Of a stretch of 5,144 nucleotides of DNA, positions 1 through 5,144 are shown piece by piece. Source of the stretch: an uncultured Succinivibrio sp. (lineage in GTDB: Bacteria > Pseudomonadota > Gammaproteobacteria > Enterobacterales > Succinivibrionaceae). Each line of letters starts with the position of its first letter. Position 1 is the first letter of the stretch. Where the stretch lies: contig CACYBT010000340.1 in the NCBI GenBank assembly GCA_902772715.1, positions 1-5,144 on the forward strand, written 5' to 3'. Below the pieces are notes generated by a model that was not told where the DNA came from, did no database searches, and worked only from the letters and a program-made list of their open reading frames with translations. The position numbers and the translations under genes are program-made.

Positions 1-20
1 GATACGCATTTTTAATGATT

Positions 21-26
21 AAGGAG
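21..26 (+). promoter_or_regulatory. Shine-Dalgarno site of the cstA-family gene
   Basis: AAGGAG lies 7 nt before the ATG at 34, a strong and ideally spaced ribosome binding site. It fixes the start of the transporter and shows that the short N-terminus is genuine rather than cut off by the window edge. Confidence 0.8.
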
Positions 27-33
27 TTTAAAT

Positions 34-1473
34 ATGCCTAGATGTTTATGGTTCGTGATTGCAGCTGCTGCTCTTATCGTAGGCTATATGGTCTACGGTC
101 GTATAGTAGAGCGTATCTTTGGCCCTGAACCAGCCAGAACAACTCCAGCCAGAGCCAAAAGCGATGGTGTGGATTATGTAGCCATGCCTAAATGGAAATT
201 ATGGTTAATTCAGTTACTCAACATTGCCGGTGTGGGACCTGTGTTTGGTCCTATTCTAGGTGCTGTGTATGGCCCTACCGCCCTTTTGTGGATTGTGATC
301 GGTACTATTTTTGCCGGAGCAGTTCATGATTATTTCTCAGGAATGCTCTCTGTGCGTTATGGTGGTGCCAATGTACCTGATGTGGTAGGTTTCAACCTAG
401 GTAAAATCGCCCGTAATGTCATGCGTGTCTTTGCCGTGATCCTGCTCCTGCTTGTAGGTGTGGTTTTTGCTACTGCACCTGCCGGACTTCTGACCAAGCT
501 AACTGCAGATATGGGGATGACTTTCGGAATTTGGCTTGCCATTATCTTTGGCTACTATATCCTGGCTACCATTGTTCCTATTGACAAGATCATTGGTCGT
601 ATCTACCCAGTATTCGGTGCTTTACTGCTCATCATGGCCGTTGGTGTGACCATCGGTCTGTTTGTCGAAATGCCTGAAAACTTCTACTCCTGGGCCTCCT
701 TTGATCATGGACATCCAAAAGGCGATGACTTCCCAATCTTCCCACTGGTATTTATTACCATTGCCTGTGGTGCTCTGTCAGGCTTCCATTCTACCCAGTC
801 ACCTCTTATGGCACGCTGTGTGGAAAACGAGACCGAAGGACGTTTCGTATTCTATGGTGCCATGGTTGCCGAAGGTTTCATCGGTTTAGTATGGTGTACT
901 GTCGGCATGACTTTCTACCCAGATGCACAGGCTTTATTATCCGCCGGTGGCCCTGCCGTGGTGGTTAACGATTCCTGTGTGGCTCTGTTAGGTACTTTTG
1001 GCGGTATTCTAGCCATTTTAGGTGTGGTTATTCTACCTATTACATCTGGTGATACCGCTTTTAGAGCCGCCCGTCTGACCATTGCCGATGTACTTGGCAT
1101 CTCTCAGCTGCAGCCAGCCAAACGTCTGATGATTGCCATTCCTGTATTCATTATAGGTATTATCCTCTCACAGGTTGACTTCAACATCATTTGGAGATAC
1201 TTCGGTTTCAGCAACCAGACTCTGGCCGGTATCTGCCTATGGGCTGCCGCCGCCTACCTCTATAGAAAGGGTAAATTCCACTGGATCTGCTCCTGCCCTG
1301 CTTTCTTTATCACTGTAGTATCCGTAAGTTACATCTGCTTTGAAAAGAATATGGGCTTAGGTCTTGACATTACCACCTCCAACATTATTGGTTTCGTGGT
1401 CGCTGTGGTCTGCCTTATCTCTCTCTTGACCTTAGGTAAACGTCCGGTTGCAGACGCACCTGCAAATACCTAG
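34..1473 (+). CDS. cstA: CstA-family carbon starvation protein, short form (peptide/pyruvate-type inner-membrane transporter)
   Basis: This is a 479-residue polytopic membrane protein of the CstA family. E. coli members CstA and BtsT (YjiY) are inner-membrane carriers linked to peptide and pyruvate uptake; the substrate here cannot be read from sequence. Family signatures are visible in order: DGVDYV (44-49), NIAGVGPVFGPILGA (63-77), LLWIVIG (84-90), GAVHDYFSGMLSVRYGG (95-111), SGFHSTQSPLMARC (249-262) and LPITSGDTAFRAARLTIAD (334-352). About a dozen hydrophobic segments span the chain, beginning with a first helix at about 5-21. The length is far below the roughly 700 residues of the E. coli proteins and matches the shorter forms known in many anaerobes. 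The C-terminus is hydrophilic and brief (GKRPVADAPANT), so the frame looks complete rather than broken. The ATG is supported by AAGGAG at 21-26, 7 nt upstream. The gene appears monocistronic within the window and ends just before its own terminator. Its promoter lies outside the window. Family assignment is firm; the substrate is not. Confidence 0.93.
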   Translation: MPRCLWFVIAAAALIVGYMVYGRIVERIFGPEPARTTPARAKSDGVDYVAMPKWKLWLIQLLNIAGVGPVFGPILGAVYGPTALLWIVIGTIFAGAVHDYFSGMLSVRYGGANVPDVVGFNLGKIARNVMRVFAVILLLLVGVVFATAPAGLLTKLTADMGMTFGIWLAIIFGYYILATIVPIDKIIGRIYPVFGALLLIMAVGVTIGLFVEMPENFYSWASFDHGHPKGDDFPIFPLVFITIACGALSGFHSTQSPLMARCVENETEGRFVFYGAMVAEGFIGLVWCTVGMTFYPDAQALLSAGGPAVVVNDSCVALLGTFGGILAILGVVILPITSGDTAFRAARLTIADVLGISQLQPAKRLMIAIPVFIIGIILSQVDFNIIWRYFGFSNQTLAGICLWAAAAYLYRKGKFHWICSCPAFFITVVSVSYICFEKNMGLGLDITTSNIIGFVVAVVCLISLLTLGKRPVADAPANT

Positions 1474-1496
1474 TGTTTAGTAGATTTTAAAAGATG

Positions 1497-1526
1497 ATCC
1501 CTATGCTTAAGGCATGGGGATTTTTT
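1497..1526 (+). terminator. Rho-independent terminator after the cstA-family gene
   Basis: A 10-bp stem pairs 1497-1506 (ATCCCTATGC) with 1512-1521 (GCATGGGGAT). It has one T-G wobble at 1502/1516 and a 5-nt loop, and runs directly into six T residues at 1521-1526. The structure starts 24 nt after the stop codon. In plus-strand RNA the odd pair is a tolerated U-G, while on the other strand it would be an A-C mismatch, so it is best assigned to the plus-strand gene. Confidence 0.88.
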
Positions 1527-1669
1527 GTCAGGAAAAAAAAGAAAAAAGAGTTTTCTTAGATCCGACCCTAACTAAAAAACATTGCTTTTGTCAAAAAACA
1601 CCAAGAACACAAAAGCACATGCAGTCTTTCTCATCGTCTCCCAGACCTAAATACTGAAAAATTTAAGCC
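1527..1669. other. A-rich spacer between convergent terminators, no gene seen
   Basis: This stretch separates the two terminators of the converging transcription units. It is rich in A runs (for example 1533-1546) and shows no frame with a ribosome binding site or recognisable protein. The only structure that stands out is the inverted repeat at 1583-1617, listed separately. A small RNA cannot be excluded, but no promoter-terminator pair supports one. Confidence 0.55.
1583..1617. repeat. 9-bp perfect inverted repeat with 17-nt loop
   Basis: TGCTTTTGT (1583-1591) is the exact reverse complement of ACAAAAGCA (1609-1617). On the minus strand the stem is followed after three bases by a run of six T (complement of 1574-1579). 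It could therefore act as a weak backup terminator for the glnS-bamC transcription unit. The stem is AT-rich and the loop long, so it may also be chance in an A/T-rich spacer. Confidence 0.4.
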
Positions 1670-1701
1670 AAAAAAAAGCACCTTATAATAAGATGCCTTT
1701 T
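1670..1701 (-). terminator. Rho-independent terminator after bamC
   Basis: Read on the minus strand, an 8-bp stem GCATCTTA / TAAGGTGC (1696-1689 with 1685-1678) closes a 3-nt loop. It runs into eight T residues (complement of 1670-1677), and AAAA on the 5' side can extend the pairing with that tail. The one non-Watson-Crick pair (1681/1693) is a G-U wobble in minus-strand RNA but a C-A mismatch in plus-strand RNA. This indicates that it terminates the minus-strand operon. It begins 15 nt after the bamC stop codon. Confidence 0.85.
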
Positions 1702-1715
1702 AATTAGAATATTAT

Positions 1716-2900
1716 TTACTGCTTTGGATACTGCTGGAAGGATTCAGCCTTCTTAACTGATCTGAACTCATCAGCCAAAGCCTCAGCAAAGCCTGAATAA
1801 ATCTTGCCAACCTGTTCCTTTGAAAGAGGATTATCCTTTTCATCATAGAAGGTGATGGCCGTCTTCTGTCCCACAATACCAAGGCGGATCTTATATTTGC
1901 CAAGTGGAATATTAATTAACTTATAATTATTGGTATTAGTCCAGTTTTCAGTGTTATCCTGAACCTCGACCTCATAAATAGAGTTTGAAACAAGGTGCTT
2001 GGTGATCTTCCAACCGCAGCGCTCAAATACGCCCTGTACCAGCGAATTGGCCTGTTCAAATGAGGTCTCAAGCATAATGGCCTGATGGTCGTTATCATCT
2101 GTCTCAAGAGTAATAACCAGTGAATCAGAATCGGCATTTTCAACCTTGTTACGCGACTCAATCTCGTGAATAATATGATTGGCAAAGCCCATGGCAAAGC
2201 GTTCCTGTTCAATCTGTCCAAGCAGATCTTTCATACTCGCTCCCATAGACAGAGAGGTATGAGAAGACAGCAAACGAGTGGCAATACCCAACTCTCCACG
2301 ATCGTTTCTACCGATACGCAACTGGTAGATCTGATTATACCGTTTAAGACCAAGATTGGCATCAGAAGCATCGTAAGGCTTGCCAAATTCGGTAAAGTCA
2401 CGTGCAATAGTCGTCAGCATATATTCGCCCTCAGCGATTTTACCAACAGCCACATACATGTGCTTTAAGACATCTGCAAGAAGCATCCATGCATCATCCT
2501 CAACTCTAATGCCATGAGGACCGTCATGACTGAACCACACGATGGCCTCATTCTCGACCCATTCAGAGCGCAGGCCGTTTTCAGAACGGAATGGTGCAGT
2601 AGGTGGTCTGATGTCCATTTCGTCACCGATTGGACCATTTAACTCACTTGCTGAAGCATATGGCACTACCAGCTCAGGATTAGTACCAGGATTATCAAGT
2701 CCTTCCGGAACCACAACCGTATTCTTGCGAACGGCTGAGGCCGTGTGATCATAGTATCCGGTAGTCTCACGGGTACTCTTGTCCATTCCAAAATACTGCT
2801 GATAATAATCCTTAACAGTAACACATCCTGAAAGTGTTATCACAGGCAAAAGCACGCAGGCGAGCCCCAAGGCTATCTTATTCAATTTATGCTTTGACAA
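1716..2900 (-). CDS. bamC: Outer membrane protein assembly factor BamC (NlpB-type lipoprotein)
   Basis: This is a lipoprotein subunit of the BAM complex, which inserts beta-barrel proteins into the outer membrane; BamC binds BamD. With the start chosen here it has 394 residues, against 344 in E. coli. The signal peptide has a basic N-terminus (MSKHKLNK), a hydrophobic core (about 9-22) and the lipobox LSGC with Cys26 as the lipidation site. Val at +2 fits outer-membrane sorting. Next comes a long, probably unstructured segment with the family-typical stretch LVVPYASASELNGPIGDEMD then IRPP (77-100), which resembles the BamD-binding lasso of E. coli BamC. Two helix-grip-like domains follow, at about 117-250 and 258-378. 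The second contains GKYKIRLG and TAITFYDEKDNPLS, matching the E. coli pattern GDYKLQVG / SSLQFIDPKGHTLT. The frame stays open to a TTG at 2927. The internal TTG at 2900 is preferred because CAGGAG lies 6 nt before it and the signal peptide becomes normal. The gene is last in the probable glnS operon. Confidence 0.88.
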   Translation of the reverse strand: MSKHKLNKIALGLACVLLPVITLSGCVTVKDYYQQYFGMDKSTRETTGYYDHTASAVRKNTVVVPEGLDNPGTNPELVVPYASASELNGPIGDEMDIRPPTAPFRSENGLRSEWVENEAIVWFSHDGPHGIRVEDDAWMLLADVLKHMYVAVGKIAEGEYMLTTIARDFTEFGKPYDASDANLGLKRYNQIYQLRIGRNDRGELGIATRLLSSHTSLSMGASMKDLLGQIEQERFAMGFANHIIHEIESRNKVENADSDSLVITLETDDNDHQAIMLETSFEQANSLVQGVFERCGWKITKHLVSNSIYEVEVQDNTENWTNTNNYKLINIPLGKYKIRLGIVGQKTAITFYDEKDNPLSKEQVGKIYSGFAEALADEFRSVKKAESFQQYPKQ

Positions 2901-2906
2901 TTTATA

Positions 2907-2912
2907 CTCCTG
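2907..2912 (-). promoter_or_regulatory. Shine-Dalgarno site that decides the bamC start
   Basis: On the minus strand CAGGAG is followed by 6 nt (TATAAA) and then TTG at 2900. The longer frame would begin at another TTG (2927) and would have this strong site inside its coding region. The site therefore supports initiation at 2900. Confidence 0.72.
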
Positions 2913-2940
2913 ATTTGCATATCTCAAGCATGTAAATATA

Positions 2941-3399
2941 CTAATCTCTTGAAACTAGAGGTTTACGCAGATAGGCAAAAAGATTATTGCTAACCATATT
3001 CAGAACTTCCTTAATAGAGGACAGTTCAGGATCATAAGCATTAATATATGTCGGCTCTGCACCTGGTTCGTAATAATTGACACTTGAAAACACAGCATCA
3101 ACATCTGTATCCGAAAGGGTTAGAGAACAGCGAAAATCCACATAACGCTCTACCCCAGCCTGAATCAGCAAAGGATCTTTCATTTCCTTATGAAAATTGA
3201 TAACGCCCATGGCGCGATCCTCTAAAAAGATCGTATCCGGTCTTACTCCTGATCTCACCCAATGATAGGCTTTATCGTAAGCTCTCTCCAAATTGTCATC
3301 AAAATGATAGGTAAAAGCAACTTCATAATCATTTGACGGTTGGGATGTAGCCAGAGACTCATCTTCGCTATCTACGTTTTCATTTTCAAAATCAGACAT
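2941..3399 (-). CDS. Uncharacterised acidic 152-residue protein between glnS and bamC
   Basis: I do not recognise a named family. The protein has no signal peptide or membrane segment and is probably cytoplasmic. Residues 1-23 are polar and very acidic (seven Asp/Glu, no Lys/Arg in the first 20) and probably disordered. A compact alpha/beta domain appears to follow from about 25 to 147. Its order is a strand (YEVAFTYHF, 25-33), a helix with AYDKAYHWV (40-48), IFLEDRAMGVINFHKEM (57-73), strands YVDFRCSLTLSD (86-97) and AVFSSVNYYEP (102-112), then a C-terminal helix (126-144). The pattern of a helix with a Trp, an acidic 'ED..MGVI' turn and paired strands resembles DUF4468-like TBP-fold domains; this is inference from memory, not a search result. 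ATG at 3399 has GGGAG 9 nt upstream (3409-3413). The gene lies 27 nt after glnS and 40 nt before the preferred bamC start, all in one direction, so co-transcription is likely. Confidence 0.82.
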   Translation of the reverse strand: MSDFENENVDSEDESLATSQPSNDYEVAFTYHFDDNLERAYDKAYHWVRSGVRPDTIFLEDRAMGVINFHKEMKDPLLIQAGVERYVDFRCSLTLSDTDVDAVFSSVNYYEPGAEPTYINAYDPELSSIKEVLNMVSNNLFAYLRKPLVSRD

Positions 3400-3426
3400 A
3401 TTGAAAAACTCCCAATGTTTTTTTAT

Positions 3427-5106
3427 TTATACAGAAATCTTTTTGGTCTCTCTAAGAAATACCGTCAGATTAAATTCTGGAGCATTCTCTACATAATGTT
3501 TGGAATCTACACAGAAATAACCTTCGCGCTCAAACTGAAAACTATCCCCTAGTCTGGCGTTTCTGAGACTCATTTCTAACCTGGCATCATCAATTACTTT
3601 GAGTGAATCACGGTTTACCGTAGACAAAAAATCCTCCGCAGCACCAGGATTTGGAACCAAGAAGAGATTGTCGTACAGGTTTACCTTAGCCTTAAAACAG
3701 TTGTTGGCATCTACCCAGTGGATAACTCCTTTGGGTTTATGACCTTCAACATTGGTACCAATAGAATTAGGCACTGCCTCAGCATGCACTAAAATCACAT
3801 TGCCGTTCTCATCTTTTTCACAGGACACCGCCTTAATGATATAGGAGTTTCTAAGACGTACCTCCGCATTTAATTTAAGACGCTTGTACTGTTTGTTGGC
3901 TTCTTCTCTAAAATCGGCACTGTCGATGTAAATCTCACGGCTTATCGTCACCTTACGCGTACCCTTGCTTTCATCTTCAGGATGATTTGGCACGTCAAAA
4001 CTATCGGTAGTTACTCCCTCCTCTCCAAAATTATCAATGATAAGTTTGAGTGGATGCAGTACTGCCATCGCACGTGGAGCATGCCGGTTCAGATCATCAC
4101 GAATACAGGACTCCAGGGCACCCATCTCTACCACATTATCCTGTTTGGTAACACCGATACGACGACAGAACTCACGGATTGATGCAGGAGTATAGCCACG
4201 GCGGCGCAGCCCAGAAATAGTGGTAAGACGAGGATCATCCCAACCGTCAACAATTCCCTCTCTGACAAGAAGATTCAGCTTGCGCTTTGAAGTAATGGAG
4301 TACTCAAGATTCAGACGACTCATCTCATACTGATGAGGACGGGTATCTATGGAAATATGCTCAAGCACCCAGTCGTATAATCTGCGGTTATCCTGAAACT
4401 CTAAAGTACATATGGAGTGAGTAATTCCCTCAATGGCATCGGAAATACAGTGAGTGAAATCATACATAGGATAAATGCACCATTTATCCTTGGTGAGAGC
4501 ATGTTCAGCAAAGCGTACTCGATAAATTACCGGATCACGCATGCAGATAAAAGGTGAGGCCATATCTATCTTGGCTCTAAGGCAAGCCTTCCCTTCCTCA
4601 AACTCACCATTTTTCATTTTCAAGAAGAGTTCTTTGTTCTCGCTTACGCTACGGTTACGATAAGGACTGTCTTTGCCAGGGGTGGTAAGCGTACCACGAT
4701 ATTCACGGATCTCATCCTGACTCAATTCATCAACATACGCAAGTCCCTTGTCGATAAGTTCTAAGGCATAATTATAAAGTCTGTCAAAATAGTCTGAGGA
4801 ATGACAGATTTTGGTCCAGGTAAAACCCAGCCACTTCACATCATTTTCAATGGAATTGATGTACTCCATATCCTCTTTTTCAGGATTGGTATCATCATAA
4901 CGCAGATTGCAGGTACCTTTATAATCACGGGCTAAACCGAAATTAAGGCAAATAGACTTGGCATGTCCAATATGCAGATAACCATTAGGTTCTGGGGGAA
5001 ATCTTGTAGCAACACAAGAGTGCCTCCCGCTTTTAAGATCATCGTCAATAATATCAGTAATGAAATTGCGGGGAATTCTGTCCTCTAAGCCTGTTTCTTC
5101 AGCCAT
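3427..5106 (-). CDS. glnS: Glutaminyl-tRNA synthetase (GlnRS, EC 6.1.1.18)
   Basis: This cytoplasmic class I aminoacyl-tRNA synthetase charges tRNA-Gln with glutamine using ATP. Its 559 residues compare with 554 in E. coli, and the two match along the whole length. The Rossmann-fold catalytic domain carries RFPPEPNGYLHIGHAKSICL (35-54), including the HIGH motif at 45-48, then DDTNPEKED (71-79). CLRAKIDMASPF (175-186), WCIYPMYDFTHCISDAIEG (209-227) and LEFQDNRRLYDW (235-246) follow; Asp239 corresponds to E. coli Asp235, which recognises the acceptor end. The KMSKS-type loop is ITSKRK (271-276), then GWDDPR (288-293) and SGLRRRGYTPASIREFC (298-314). The C-terminal half is the anticodon-binding beta-barrel pair, with ADFREEANKQYKRL (397-410), KGVIHWVDA (459-467), VPNPGAAEDFLS (484-495) and FQFEREGYFCVDS (523-535). 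The ATG at 5106 has GGAG 6 nt upstream (5113-5116). The N-terminus is slightly longer than in E. coli. It is first of the probable operon; its promoter is mostly beyond the window edge. Confidence 0.98.
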   Translation of the reverse strand: MAEETGLEDRIPRNFITDIIDDDLKSGRHSCVATRFPPEPNGYLHIGHAKSICLNFGLARDYKGTCNLRYDDTNPEKEDMEYINSIENDVKWLGFTWTKICHSSDYFDRLYNYALELIDKGLAYVDELSQDEIREYRGTLTTPGKDSPYRNRSVSENKELFLKMKNGEFEEGKACLRAKIDMASPFICMRDPVIYRVRFAEHALTKDKWCIYPMYDFTHCISDAIEGITHSICTLEFQDNRRLYDWVLEHISIDTRPHQYEMSRLNLEYSITSKRKLNLLVREGIVDGWDDPRLTTISGLRRRGYTPASIREFCRRIGVTKQDNVVEMGALESCIRDDLNRHAPRAMAVLHPLKLIIDNFGEEGVTTDSFDVPNHPEDESKGTRKVTISREIYIDSADFREEANKQYKRLKLNAEVRLRNSYIIKAVSCEKDENGNVILVHAEAVPNSIGTNVEGHKPKGVIHWVDANNCFKAKVNLYDNLFLVPNPGAAEDFLSTVNRDSLKVIDDARLEMSLRNARLGDSFQFEREGYFCVDSKHYVENAPEFNLTVFLRETKKISV

Positions 5107-5112
5107 TTACCG

Positions 5113-5116
5113 CTCC
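5113..5116 (-). promoter_or_regulatory. Shine-Dalgarno site of glnS
   Basis: GGAG on the minus strand lies 6 nt before the glnS ATG at 5106. The DNA just upstream (5126-5144) is strongly AT-rich on this strand (TATATTTATATAGG) and could include a -10 element, but too little is present to place a promoter. Confidence 0.7.
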
Positions 5117-5144
5117 AAACTTGAAGTAAACCTATATAAATATA

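Noticed and set aside
34..120. Possibility that the transporter is N-terminally truncated by the window edge
   Set aside because: A strong Shine-Dalgarno at 21-26 and a normal first membrane helix after the ATG indicate a complete start.
1539..1557. Short AAGAAAA / TTTTCTT inverted repeat
   Set aside because: It is made only of A/T-run sequence, is followed by no T run on the plus strand, and is expected by chance in such DNA.
2166..2468. Plus-strand open frame of 100 codons opposite bamC
   Set aside because: It lies wholly inside the well-supported bamC gene, has no recognisable protein features and is best explained as an antisense shadow.
3340..3552. Plus-strand open frame of 70 codons across the glnS / small-gene junction
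   Set aside because: It is antisense to two supported genes, with no convincing ribosome binding site or family resemblance.
5117..5144. Possible glnS promoter in the AT-rich edge (TATATTTATATAGG on the minus strand)
   Set aside because: Several overlapping -10-like hexamers are possible, and any -35 element would lie at or beyond the window edge, so no specific promoter can be supported.

Overview
The window looks like ordinary chromosome from an AT-rich, probably gut- or host-associated gammaproteobacterium. Two things point there. The glutaminyl-tRNA synthetase is very close to the E. coli type from end to end. There is also a BamC-type outer-membrane lipoprotein, a subunit of the BAM complex found mainly in Gammaproteobacteria. 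The gene mix would fit Succinivibrionaceae/Aeromonadales relatives, but that finer placement is inference from general knowledge and was not tested.

Layout: a plus-strand gene for a short-form CstA-family transporter (34-1473) converges on a minus-strand cluster of three genes. Read in its own direction, the cluster runs glnS (5106-3427), then an uncharacterised acidic 152-residue protein (3399-2941), then bamC (1716-2900 with the start preferred here). The gaps of 27 and 40 nt, all in one orientation with no visible terminator between genes, suggest a single operon. The 242-nt convergent spacer holds a good intrinsic terminator for each side. Between these two terminators lie about 140 nt of A-rich DNA with one imperfectly explained inverted repeat and no convincing gene.

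Functionally, the plus-strand gene probably imports peptides or small carboxylates such as pyruvate through the inner membrane. The minus-strand cluster combines Gln-tRNA charging with outer-membrane protein assembly, linked by a protein of unknown role. The bamC start needs correction: a TTG nine codons inside the longest frame has a well-placed Shine-Dalgarno and gives a compact lipoprotein signal peptide.

I found no mobile element, CRISPR array, RNA gene or clear new system. The most open item is the small protein between glnS and bamC.
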